Positions 27,020 to 35,632 of a stretch of 64,000 bases of DNA are shown here, in pieces. Position 1 is the stretch's first letter, and every line of letters begins with the position of its first letter. Made by a program: the position numbers and the translations under genes. Source of the DNA: JAHRVQ01 sp047616645 (GTDB lineage Bacteria > Pseudomonadota > Gammaproteobacteria > Pseudomonadales > Azotimanducaceae); the NCBI GenBank assembly GCA_047616645.1, contig JBLHIH010000001.1:31233-95232 (forward strand). The letters are read 5' to 3'. The notes beneath the pieces are model-generated. The model saw nothing but the letters and a program-made list of their open reading frames with translations, was not told the origin of the DNA and did not search any database.

Positions 27020-28090
27020 TTAGTCATTAATAGATGGCTCATTATGCGCTTTATTCATTACTTTTAACAAATCCTCTTGAGAGCCGGAGGCAATTATTCT
27101 GTCCTGCTTTTGCTCTAGTTGGTAGTCATACATGGGGTCATAATATTGCGTGAGTAACAAGGCAATCCATTTTTTGTGGCCTTGACTGTCACCTTTTCGA
27201 TGCAGGTTAAATGCATTTAGCATCAATCCACTCGCCTCTTTGTAGGCAATACCTCCCAATCGTTTTCGAATCGAAAACAAGGATTTCTCATACTTTTCTT
27301 GAAGTGAGGAAAGGGCGATAGTGGGTTCTGCATATTCATCTAATTGGTCTAATACATACTCCTGAAATATCCTATCCACGCGATTTTCCACACTATCCTC
27401 TAAAAGCAGAATGGATGCCTTTTTCATTCCATCTTGAAGCGCCTGAGGTACATTTAAACGACCTATTAGTCTACCCTCATCTTCGACGAAAACGCGACTA
27501 GGTGACTTTAATAAGTCGATTGCGATCATGTTTTCGAAGTTAATTTGTGTTGGCTGAAGCGTCAACTTGCTACCAAATGCAGAGCCTCTATGATTTGCTC
27601 TGCCTTCGAGGTCTATATAAGCGGGAGCGCGAATTAATAACGCTGTCTTGCCTGTACCTGTACGCCCAGAAATAATGACTAATTTGGGTAATTGTGTAAA
27701 TACTTGTAGTAGAGATTGTCGAAGTGCTTTGTAGCCTCCTTCAATTTTTTTAACATCATATCCAGCTTTACTTAACCATTTTTGGGCAATACTAGATCGC
27801 TGACCTCCCCGAAAACAATAAAGCAGCGTGGCCGGGTTGCGTTCTAAAAGCTCGATCCATTGCCTAATAATACGATCTTTTTTCTCTCCTTGTACTAGCT
27901 TATGGCCGAGTAGGGTAGCTGCCTCCGGACCTTGATTCTTATAGCAGATACCGATTTGCTCTCGATCCAAGTCATCTAGAATTGGCAAATTGCTCGCCGT
28001 GGGAAACGCGCCTTGTTGAAATTCAACTGGCGCTCTCACATCAAGTAGTGGCAAGTTCTTGGTGAAAATGGCGTGATATGAATCCAACAC
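27020..28090 (-). CDS. selU: tRNA 2-selenouridine/geranyl-2-thiouridine synthase
   Basis: A 356-residue protein. The rhodanese domain (residues ~10-125) has DVRAPVEFQQGAFP, GICYKNQGPEAATLLGH and the catalytic C92 in YCFRGGQRSS, which are diagnostic of SelU/MnmH (YbbB). It is followed by a P-loop SGRTGTGKT at 141-149. The enzyme replaces sulfur with selenium at the wobble 2-thiouridine of tRNAs for Lys, Glu and Gln via a geranylated intermediate, using selenophosphate. Its presence implies selD elsewhere and supports reading the TGA in the redoxin at 510-1088 as selenocysteine. The start is GTG at 28090, with AAGG seven bases upstream. It converges on the broken GGDEF-EAL gene. Confidence 0.95.
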   Translation of the reverse strand: MLDSYHAIFTKNLPLLDVRAPVEFQQGAFPTASNLPILDDLDREQIGICYKNQGPEAATLLGHKLVQGEKKDRIIRQWIELLERNPATLLYCFRGGQRSSIAQKWLSKAGYDVKKIEGGYKALRQSLLQVFTQLPKLVIISGRTGTGKTALLIRAPAYIDLEGRANHRGSAFGSKLTLQPTQINFENMIAIDLLKSPSRVFVEDEGRLIGRLNVPQALQDGMKKASILLLEDSVENRVDRIFQEYVLDQLDEYAEPTIALSSLQEKYEKSLFSIRKRLGGIAYKEASGLMLNAFNLHRKGDSQGHKKWIALLLTQYYDPMYDYQLEQKQDRIIASGSQEDLLKVMNKAHNEPSIND

Positions 28091-28204
28091 TTAGAAACCT
28101 TCATTTACAATGCTAAATTTTATGCTATCCGAACATAAAACACCCACATCTTTAAAAATAAGTGGGTTAAACTTAGTCTTACTAAAATTAAGACGCTCTA
28201 TCTT

Positions 28205-28822
28205 ATGTTAAATTCATTTAAAACATGCTTAAGCATTGTGTTCATCGTATTTACCGCAATAAATAGTGATTCAATATATGCGGATAAGTTTGCTGATACG
28301 CTACAAGACTTTGTCGGCGCTGCGGAATCAGAATCGATGATCAATGATGCCTATGCGTATGCAATATTTCCTACCATCGCTAAAGGTGGTTTTACCCTCG
28401 GTGCCGCTTACGGTAAAGGAAAAATATTTGTCGGCAAAAATTTGGCTGGCGATATGACAATGAGCCAAGTGAGCTTTGGGTTTCAATTTGGTGGGCAGAC
28501 GTATAGTCAACTGGTACTTCTAAAAGATAAGCGCGCTGTAGATGAATTTGTTTCAGGTAGCTTTGAGTTCGGCACCCAAGCCACTGCCGTGGCCTTAATG
28601 CTGGGAGCTAATGCTGAAGCATCTACTCGTGGTCAATCTATAGGACATGCTAACGCGGATAGTGCTGAAGTTTCGGCCAACTATTATAAAGGCATGGCGG
28701 TTTATACCATCGCCAAAGGTGGGTTGATGTATGAGGCGTCTATTGCAGGGCAAAAGTTTGATTATCGTGGAATAGGAGAGATCCCTGATGTAGAGGATCT
28801 GAGTATTCAAAAAATCGAATGA
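28205..28822 (+). CDS. YSC84-type secreted lipid-binding protein
   Basis: A 205-residue protein with a signal peptide (SIVFIVFTAINSDSIYA, cleavage near residue 26). The mature part follows the YSC84/SYLF-type pattern: AYAYAIFPTIAKGGFTLGAAYGKG, SQVSFGFQFGGQTYSQLVLL and YTIAKGGLMYEASIAGQKF. In eukaryotes the domain binds phosphoinositides; in bacteria its role is unsettled, though many members are envelope proteins. Divergent from selU, with 114 bp between them. Length is normal for the bacterial family. No lipobox Cys is seen. Confidence 0.8.
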   Translation: MLNSFKTCLSIVFIVFTAINSDSIYADKFADTLQDFVGAAESESMINDAYAYAIFPTIAKGGFTLGAAYGKGKIFVGKNLAGDMTMSQVSFGFQFGGQTYSQLVLLKDKRAVDEFVSGSFEFGTQATAVALMLGANAEASTRGQSIGHANADSAEVSANYYKGMAVYTIAKGGLMYEASIAGQKFDYRGIGEIPDVEDLSIQKIE

Positions 28823-29092
28823 TCCGATAGAGAACACGCGTTTAACTCCCTTTGTTTCTTTCAGTTTGGACATACTGCTAATTTTTATTTGATTTAACAT
28901 AATATATATTATACGTAATCTTATATGTTGATATGGTGAGGTAATGCCATGATTAATAGTGTCTGACAGACTAAAAGTCTTACTTTAATCACAAGTACAC
29001 ATCAGCTGGTTCAGTATCAAAAGCCCTCACTAGCGCCCGATTCCATATGCAACTCGGTGCTTGCGGTCAAATTTGGAATCGTCAAATAAAAA
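28823..29092. other. AT-rich intergenic region without a recognisable gene
   Basis: Between convergent genes. It contains the AT-rich palindromic stretch TAATATATATTA near 28901-28912. I see no coding frame with a plausible start, and no hairpin followed by a T run. Confidence 0.45.
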
Positions 29093-30145
29093 TCAAATAA
29101 GACTGTCAGCGCTAATAACTTCACCGCTGCGATCACACTCATAACCTGGTAGTTTATTTACCACGATTTGGAATTCACTGTCAGCCAGTGTCGAGATAAA
29201 CGCTTGAATGTCTGGATCATGTTCGGCAACCAATGGATATGCCCACAAATAGTATTCCTGAGCTATTGGCGCAAAACCTAAATTAAATCGGCGAGCAGCT
29301 GTTTCTACGCCAAATCCAACGTCTGCCATGCCCGAGGCAATGTGCGCAGCGACAGCTGAGTGTGTGAATTCTTGATCGCTGTAGCCATCAATTTTAGAAA
29401 AATCGATATGTTGATTTTTTAAGAGTTGTTCTAACAGTACTCTGGTCCCAGAAGTATCTTGACGATTGATAAACCGGAAACCACCTTTACCTAAATCGCT
29501 AATTCTGCTGATAGCAAAGGGATTGTCATCAGCAAAAATTAAACCTTGCTGGCGGCGTACAAAACGAATTATACCGAAGCGACTAGGGTCAAGTAGCTCA
29601 CGATAACGGGCCTTTTGGGCGGGTATTTCTAGATTAATAGCTTGGTGAAAGCCAGCTATACGACAGCGTCCTTCATTTAGCGCAATTAATGCGTGCTCTG
29701 GCGAGTGGTAATGCATTTCAACCTGAGAATAGCGTGTAAATTCGGTCATCGCTGCGACAGCGTAACCGTGACTTGCAAATATCCGAACAACTGGCTCATC
29801 GCTGGCTAAGATATTTTGCAGCTCGACATTCAATTCGCTGGACAAACTTTCGGCTTCTGGGTGCAGGCGCGCTTCAATACGTTGGTTACTGCGTAGTAGT
29901 TTCATCCCTAAAGGCAATAAAGTAGCGCCGCGCCCTTTTTCTAGTATGACCAAGGGACTACCAAAAAAGACTTCACTATCGCGTAGTAAATTCCAAGCAT
30001 GCCGGTACGAAATGCCGACGCCTTTAGCCGCTTGGGTCAAACGACCAGTGCGGTTTATTCCGTCTAAAAGCGGTAAGAGGTTGTCATGCAGGCTCTGACC
30101 CTTCTCGTTTTCGAATCCCCATTTGGGAATGACTTTAATATGCAT
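29093..30145 (-). CDS. ModE-type HTH / periplasmic-binding-like transcriptional regulator of the fds operon
   Basis: A 350-residue regulator. The N-terminal ~100 residues are a LysR/ModE-like winged helix: LLPLLDGINRTGRLTQAAKGVGISYRHAWNLLRD, then LVILEKGRGATLLPLG. The C-terminal part (~115-340) is a substrate-binding-protein-like domain related to those of molybdate or LysR effector domains, with FINRQDTSGTRVLLEQLL and GMADVGFGVETAARRFN. Such regulators stand divergent to fds formate dehydrogenase genes in proteobacteria. Here it is 187 bp from fdsG, with a pair of direct repeats in between. It may sense formate or molybdate/tungstate (inference). ATG at 30145. Confidence 0.85.
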   Translation of the reverse strand: MHIKVIPKWGFENEKGQSLHDNLLPLLDGINRTGRLTQAAKGVGISYRHAWNLLRDSEVFFGSPLVILEKGRGATLLPLGMKLLRSNQRIEARLHPEAESLSSELNVELQNILASDEPVVRIFASHGYAVAAMTEFTRYSQVEMHYHSPEHALIALNEGRCRIAGFHQAINLEIPAQKARYRELLDPSRFGIIRFVRRQQGLIFADDNPFAISRISDLGKGGFRFINRQDTSGTRVLLEQLLKNQHIDFSKIDGYSDQEFTHSAVAAHIASGMADVGFGVETAARRFNLGFAPIAQEYYLWAYPLVAEHDPDIQAFISTLADSEFQIVVNKLPGYECDRSGEVISADSLI

Positions 30146-30269
30146 AAAATATCATATTTGGATAACTATAAAGTTTTGTTAGAGTAGCAAATTCAAGGGG
30201 AATAGAAAACAAATAGGTAATTTTTTGCATATATATATACAAAAATAAAAAAGGTTGAAAATGCTAAAA

Positions 30270-30297
30270 CCTAGATAAAGCTAAGCCTAGATAAAGC
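30270..30297. promoter_or_regulatory. Direct repeats upstream of fdsG, candidate operator
   Basis: CCTAGATAAAGC occurs at 30270-30281 and again at 30286-30297, a 16-bp period. The pair lies 36-63 bp before the fdsG ATG and 125 bp from the divergent regulator gene. A short inverted repeat ATACC-(8)-GGTAT follows at 30307-30324. Likely a regulator-binding site; the protein is not identified. Confidence 0.5.
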
Positions 30298-30332
30298 ACA
30301 AATAATATACCCTATATAAAGGTATCTAGTGA

Positions 30333-30857
30333 ATGAACAAAAATAACCTCATCTACTCTCATCAAGATGAAACAAAAAGAAGCATAGAGCTCATAATAGA
30401 AGGCCTAATAGATAAGCCAGGCGCCCTGCTGCCTATTTTGCATGAAATACAAAACCAACTTGGTTATGTACCGCAAAATGCGACCCCTATTCTTGCTAGA
30501 AAATTGAATTTGTCACGCGCTGAGGTACACGGTGTTATCAGCTTTTATCATCATTTCAGCTCTAAACCCCGGGGCAAACATATCATTGAAGTCTGCCGTG
30601 CCGAGTCTTGTCAGTCAGTTGGAGGCAGAGATCTTGAGCAATATGCTAAAGACAAGCTTAAGCTGGATTGGTACGAAACCAGTCTTGATGGTCAATTTAC
30701 CTTAGAACCCGTTTATTGCTTGGGAAACTGTGCATGTTCACCCGCTGTCCGTGTTGGCAAAAAAATACTAGGCCGTGTAGATACTCAGCGCTTTGATCAG
30801 CTCTTGGTAGACCTTGAAAAGACACAAATAATGACCAAAGAGGAAGCCGAATCGTGA
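30333..30857 (+). CDS. fdsG: NAD-dependent formate dehydrogenase, gamma subunit
   Basis: A 174-residue NuoE-like thioredoxin-fold subunit. It has GALLPILHEIQNQLGYVP at the N-terminus, HGVISFYHHF, and the four Cys that bind a [2Fe-2S] cluster in CRAESCQSVGG and CLGNCACSP. In FdsGBAD complexes it passes electrons between the alpha subunit and the NADH-forming beta subunit in the cytoplasm. Its TGA overlaps the GTG of fdsB by 4 bp, so the two are translationally coupled. Length matches relatives (~160-175). First gene of the operon. Confidence 0.93.
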   Translation: MNKNNLIYSHQDETKRSIELIIEGLIDKPGALLPILHEIQNQLGYVPQNATPILARKLNLSRAEVHGVISFYHHFSSKPRGKHIIEVCRAESCQSVGGRDLEQYAKDKLKLDWYETSLDGQFTLEPVYCLGNCACSPAVRVGKKILGRVDTQRFDQLLVDLEKTQIMTKEEAES

Positions 30858-32419
30858 GTATTCGACTATATATTCCGAGGGATTCAAGCTCACTCTCTGT
30901 TGGCGCTGAAGAAGTCGCTATCGCGCTGCAGTTGGCCCTCCATTCAGAAGATGTATCAATCATTCGGAATGGTTCTAGGGGTCTTTACTGGCTAGAGCCA
31001 ATGATCGAAGTTGAAACCTTAGAAGGTCGAGTTGCTTATGGTCCAGTTCAGGCGAGTGACGTTGCTGATTTACTCAACCATGGTTTTATCAAGGGCGAGC
31101 AAGGTCACCCTTTATGCTTGGGTCTGACAGAAGAAATCCCTTACCTTAAAAAACAACAGCGCCTCACCTTCGCTCGAGCCGGCGTTATTGATCCGATTAG
31201 TCTTGATGACTACATAGCGACTAGTGGTTATAAGGGCTTAGAAAGAGCTATTACAATGACACCGCAGGAATTGATTGATGAAATCAAAGCGTCCGGCTTA
31301 CGCGGTCGCGGTGGTGCGGCTTTTCCCACTGGAATCAAGTGGCAAACAGTTTTAAATGCTCAAGCAAACGGCCTATCAGCCCAAAAGTATATTGTTTGCA
31401 ATGCCGATGAAGGTGATTCAGGCACTTTCGCTGACCGTCTACAAATGGAAGCTGATCCCTTTGGTTTAATAGAGGGCATGACGATTGCGGGTCTCGCTGT
31501 AGGAGCAAGCGATGGTTATATCTATTTACGTGAAGAATATCCTCATGCACATGAAATTCTAGACGCGGCAATTGTCATTGCTGAAGCAAATAACTACCTT
31601 GGCGATAACGTGCTTAATTCAGGCAAAGCTTTCCGCCTTGAAGTTCGCCTTGGTGCCAAAGCCTATATTTGCGGTGAAGAAACCGCCCTTTTAGAAAGTC
31701 TGGAAGGTAAGCGCGGCATGGTGCGTCCAAAGCCCCCTCTTCCCGCAATTGAAGGCCTATTTGGACAACCAACAGTTATCAACAATGTGCTTTCACTTTC
31801 TACTGTTGCCATCATTCTTGCCAAAGGCGCTGAGTTTTATAAGTCCTTCGGTATGGGTCGCTCTAGAGGCACTATGCCTTTCCAACTTGCTGGCAATTTA
31901 AAACAGGCTGGCTTGGTCGAATTGGCTTTTGGGGTTAGTTTGAGAGAACTCATCTACGATTTCGGCTGTGGCAGTCGTTCGGGAAAACCACTTCGTTCCG
32001 TACAAGCGGGTGGACCCTTGGGCACCTATATGCCGGAATCACAGTGGGATGTCGCCATGGACTATGAAGAGATGGCAAAGCTTGATGCTGTGCTAGGACA
32101 TGGTGGTATCGTTGCTTTTGATGACAGTGTCGATATGGCAATACAAGCGCGATTTTCTATGGCGTTCTGCGTTGAAGAGTCCTGCGGAAAATGTACGCCA
32201 TGCCGTATTGGTTCAACTCGCGGTGTTGAGGTAATAGATCGTATTAGAGCCGATGAAGACCGTACAAATAATATCGAATTGTTGGAAGAGCTTTGCGACA
32301 CAATGGTCCATGGTTCTTTATGTGCAATGGGTGGCATGACGCCCTTTCCAGTACAAAGCGCGTTAAAACATTTCCCTGAAGACTTCACAAAACCATCTCG
32401 AATGGTCGAAAGTATATAA
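30854..32419 (+). CDS. fdsB: NAD-dependent formate dehydrogenase, beta (NADH-forming, flavin) subunit
   Basis: A 521-residue NuoF-like subunit. The flavin/NAD site is GLRGRGGAAFPTGIKW, then CNADEGDSGTFADR and ICGEETALLESLEGKRG; the [4Fe-4S] cluster is ESCGKCTPCRIG with a fourth Cys in GSLCAMGG. The first ~110 residues form the thioredoxin-like N-terminal domain seen in Fds/Hox enzymes. It takes electrons from fdsG and reduces NAD+. The start is GTG at 30854, inside the fdsG stop. Length fits the Fds form. Confidence 0.93.
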   Translation: MSIRLYIPRDSSSLSVGAEEVAIALQLALHSEDVSIIRNGSRGLYWLEPMIEVETLEGRVAYGPVQASDVADLLNHGFIKGEQGHPLCLGLTEEIPYLKKQQRLTFARAGVIDPISLDDYIATSGYKGLERAITMTPQELIDEIKASGLRGRGGAAFPTGIKWQTVLNAQANGLSAQKYIVCNADEGDSGTFADRLQMEADPFGLIEGMTIAGLAVGASDGYIYLREEYPHAHEILDAAIVIAEANNYLGDNVLNSGKAFRLEVRLGAKAYICGEETALLESLEGKRGMVRPKPPLPAIEGLFGQPTVINNVLSLSTVAIILAKGAEFYKSFGMGRSRGTMPFQLAGNLKQAGLVELAFGVSLRELIYDFGCGSRSGKPLRSVQAGGPLGTYMPESQWDVAMDYEEMAKLDAVLGHGGIVAFDDSVDMAIQARFSMAFCVEESCGKCTPCRIGSTRGVEVIDRIRADEDRTNNIELLEELCDTMVHGSLCAMGGMTPFPVQSALKHFPEDFTKPSRMVESI

Positions 32420-32447
32420 TTAGGTCGCACATAAGTAGGTAATAAAT

Positions 32448-35330
32448 ATGTTGGAATATTTCGATCCAAGAACTGATTTAGATTGTGAGATAGATTACGG
32501 GACGCCCCCTACTTCTGTTGACCCAACACCTGTGGCTGACTTAGTTAGCCTAAAAGTTGACGGCAATGACATTAAAGTACCAAAGGGGACTTCGGTATTA
32601 GCCGCAGCAGCGATGGCCGGCATCAATATTCCCAAGCTCTGTGCGACAGATAGTCTGGAAGCTTTTGGATCTTGCCGTTTATGCCTTGTCCAGATTGAAG
32701 GTCGTCGAGGCTACCCTTCATCCTGTACAACGCCAGTTGAAGAAGGCATGCTCGTTAAAACGCAGAATGAAAAAATCGCTACATTGCGTCGCAACGTGAT
32801 GGAAATGTATATTTCCGACCATCCTCTTGACTGCCTAACGTGTCCTGTTAATGGCAATTGTGAATTGCAAGACATGGCAGGCAGCGTCGGTTTACGTAAT
32901 GTGCGCTATGGTTATGAAGGCGATAATCATCTTGATGCTGAGAAAGACACCTCGAACCCCTATTTTACCTTCGACCCCAGTAAATGTATCGTTTGCTCAC
33001 GTTGTGTACGCGCTTGTGAAGAAACTCAAGGTACTTTTGCTTTAACTATTTCTGGTAGAGGTTTCGAATCTAAGGTCTCACCTGGAGAAGACCAAGCTTT
33101 TATGGATTCTGAATGTGTGTCTTGTGGTGCTTGTGTACAGGCCTGTCCAACAGCAACACTGACAGAAAACTCCATTATTGATAAAGGTCAACCAGACCAT
33201 TCTGTTATCACAACCTGTGCCTATTGTGGCGTTGGATGTGCCTTTAAAGCTGATATGAAAGGTGATGAAGTTGTTCGAATGACACCATGGAAAGGTGGCA
33301 AGGCCAACCGAGGGCACTCCTGTATAAAAGGTCGGTTTGCCTTTAGTTACGCGACACATAGTGATCGTATCATTACGCCAATGATTCGCGAATCGATTGA
33401 TCAGCCCTGGAGAAAGGTCTCTTTCGATGAGGCATTTGAATTTGCCGCAGCGCGGATTAAACATATCCAAGGCAAATATGGACGGCTTTCTGTTGGTGGT
33501 ATTACCTCCTCACGTTGTACCAATGAAGAAACCTATCTTGTACAAAAAATGGTACGTACCGCTTTTGGTAATAATAATGTCGATACCTGTGCTCGAGTAT
33601 GCCACTCACCTACGGGCTTTGGTTTAAAAACGACCCTTGGAGAATCTGCAGGTACACAGACATTTGATTCGGTAGAGAAATCAGATGTCATCATGGTGAT
33701 TGGTGCTAACCCAACGGATGCGCATCCCGTGTTTGGATCGCGCATGAAAAAACGCTTAAGAGAAGGCGCGAAACTGATTGTTGTTGATCCTCGAAGCATT
33801 GATCTTGTTGACGGCCCGCATGTAAAAGCTGATTACCATGTAAAACTTCTCCCCGGTACCAATGTCGCCTTCGTCAATGCTATGGCTCATGTCATTATTG
33901 ATGAAGGGCTTGAAGCCAAAGCCTTTATAGAAGATCGATGCGAAATTGAGGCTTTTAAAAAGTGGAAGTCGTTTATCGGTGATATTCGCCACTCACCAGA
34001 AGCGACTGAGAAAAATACAGGTGTTCCTGCAGATATCATACGAAATGCCGCCCGCCTCTATGCATCTGGCGGTAATGGTGCTGTTTATTACGGCCTCGGC
34101 GTGACAGAGCACAGTCAAGGATCAAGTGCTGTCATGGGTATCGCGAACCTTGCTATGTTAACTGGCAACATTGGTCGAGAAGGCGTTGGCGTTAACCCTT
34201 TGCGCGGCCAAAACAACGTCCAAGGTTCCTGCGATATGGGGTCTTTTCCCCATGAACTCCCCGGCTATCGTCATATATCGGGTCAGGAAGTGCGAAGTCA
34301 ATTTGAAAAAGCATGGAAGGTGGAACTTGACCCAGAACCCGGCTATCGCATCACGAATATGCTAGATGCTGCCGTAGAAGGAACTTACAAAGGGCTATAT
34401 ATTCAAGGCGAAGATATTGCACAATCAGATCCGAATACACACCATGTTGAAGCGGCTCTGCGCGGGCTGGAATGCTTGATTGTTCAGGATATATTTCTTA
34501 ACGAAACCGCCAAATATGCACATGTTTTTCTGCCTGGTACGAGTTTCCTAGAGAAAAGCGGCACCTTTACTAACGCCGAACGTCGAATATCCCCTGTTCG
34601 CAAGGTGATGCCACCGCTTCCGGGTTTAGAAGATTGGCAAGTCACCATGGGCTTATCTAAAGCATTAGGGTACGAGATGAATTACAGCCACCCTTCTGAA
34701 ATTATGGACGAAATTGCAACCCTCACACCTACTTTCTCTGGTGTTTCTTACAAGCGATTAGACGAAGAAGGTTCATTGCAGTGGCCCTGTAATAGCCTGG
34801 CACCAATGGGTACACCCATTATGCATGTGGATGAATTTGTTCGAGGTAAGGGTTTCTTTGCTCTCACAGAATATGTGCCTACGGATGAAAAGGTAAACAG
34901 GAAATTTCCTTTGTTATTAACGACTGGACGCATACTTTCCCAATACAATGTCGGTGCACAGACACGGAGAACCCCGAATTCCACTTGGCATTCTGAGGAC
35001 GTTTTCGAAATTCACCCTCAAGATGCAGAAGATCGAGGCATCAATAATGGGGATAGAGTGGCTTTATCTAGCCGAAGCGGTTCGACAACCTTACATGCAC
35101 TCATTACTGAACGCATGCAACCAGGGGTCGTATACACGACATTCCATCACCCAAATACGGGGGCAAATGTAGTCACCACAGATAACTCAGATTGGGCAAC
35201 CAACTGTCCAGAATATAAGGTCACTGCTGTGCAAGCCAACAAGGTGACTAGCGCAGATGTCACCTCAGAATGGCAGACGCAGTTTGAGGAATTTTCAAAG
35301 ACTCAATTGGCCTATGTAGAAAATGATTGA
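32448..35330 (+). CDS. fdsA: NAD-dependent formate dehydrogenase, catalytic alpha subunit
   Basis: A 960-residue molybdopterin (Mo or W bis-MGD) oxidoreductase. The N-terminal NuoG-like part has a [2Fe-2S] ferredoxin domain (CGSCRLC wording: FGSCRLCLVQ), a CxxCPVNGNC site and two ferredoxin clusters (CIVCSRCVRAC, CVSCGACVQAC). The catalytic domain starts with CAYCGVGCAF. The metal ligand is a Cys codon (TGC) in CARVCHSPTGFG, so it is not a selenocysteine form. It oxidises formate to CO2. It lies 28 bp after fdsB. Formate would come from PurU in the neighbouring block. Confidence 0.94.
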   Translation: MLEYFDPRTDLDCEIDYGTPPTSVDPTPVADLVSLKVDGNDIKVPKGTSVLAAAAMAGINIPKLCATDSLEAFGSCRLCLVQIEGRRGYPSSCTTPVEEGMLVKTQNEKIATLRRNVMEMYISDHPLDCLTCPVNGNCELQDMAGSVGLRNVRYGYEGDNHLDAEKDTSNPYFTFDPSKCIVCSRCVRACEETQGTFALTISGRGFESKVSPGEDQAFMDSECVSCGACVQACPTATLTENSIIDKGQPDHSVITTCAYCGVGCAFKADMKGDEVVRMTPWKGGKANRGHSCIKGRFAFSYATHSDRIITPMIRESIDQPWRKVSFDEAFEFAAARIKHIQGKYGRLSVGGITSSRCTNEETYLVQKMVRTAFGNNNVDTCARVCHSPTGFGLKTTLGESAGTQTFDSVEKSDVIMVIGANPTDAHPVFGSRMKKRLREGAKLIVVDPRSIDLVDGPHVKADYHVKLLPGTNVAFVNAMAHVIIDEGLEAKAFIEDRCEIEAFKKWKSFIGDIRHSPEATEKNTGVPADIIRNAARLYASGGNGAVYYGLGVTEHSQGSSAVMGIANLAMLTGNIGREGVGVNPLRGQNNVQGSCDMGSFPHELPGYRHISGQEVRSQFEKAWKVELDPEPGYRITNMLDAAVEGTYKGLYIQGEDIAQSDPNTHHVEAALRGLECLIVQDIFLNETAKYAHVFLPGTSFLEKSGTFTNAERRISPVRKVMPPLPGLEDWQVTMGLSKALGYEMNYSHPSEIMDEIATLTPTFSGVSYKRLDEEGSLQWPCNSLAPMGTPIMHVDEFVRGKGFFALTEYVPTDEKVNRKFPLLLTTGRILSQYNVGAQTRRTPNSTWHSEDVFEIHPQDAEDRGINNGDRVALSSRSGSTTLHALITERMQPGVVYTTFHHPNTGANVVTTDNSDWATNCPEYKVTAVQANKVTSADVTSEWQTQFEEFSKTQLAYVEND

Positions 35331-35368
35331 TAAGCCTCCACTGACTTTGCAATAGAAGGGACTGATAC

Positions 35369-35599
35369 ATGTCCGAGCTACAACACCTGATTAAAATGGC
35401 TAACCAGATAGCCCAGAATATTGGCATCGGTGCTTCAGAAGAAGAAACAATCGACAAGGTTGAAAACCACATAAGGCTTTTTTGGGCGCCGCCCATGCGT
35501 AAAAAAATATGTGATTATATCGAGACAGATGGAAGTGATTTGCACCCCTTCGCGTGCAAAGCATTACTAAAATTGAAAGGTAAACTATTGTTAACGTAG
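35369..35599 (+). CDS. fdsD: Formate dehydrogenase delta subunit
   Basis: A 76-residue protein: LIKMANQIAQNIG at the N-terminus, HIRLFWAPPMRKKI in the middle, then LHPFACKALLKL. This is the small FdsD family, which is needed for a stable or active complex. It follows fdsA by 38 bp. In many operons a sulfurtransferase gene (fdsC/fdhD) sits between A and D; it is absent here and must lie elsewhere if present. Confidence 0.88.
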   Translation: MSELQHLIKMANQIAQNIGIGASEEETIDKVENHIRLFWAPPMRKKICDYIETDGSDLHPFACKALLKLKGKLLLT

Positions 35600-35632
35600 T
35601 TTAAGCTTATCGACTGATGGACCGACGTTTAT

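Noticed and set aside
33078..33470. 130-codon minus-strand frame inside fdsA
   Set aside because: Shadow of the ferredoxin-cluster region of fdsA; no start context.
32448..35330. Formate dehydrogenase alpha subunit as a selenoprotein
   Set aside because: The metal-ligand codon in CARVCHSP is TGC (Cys), and no in-frame TGA exists in the gene.
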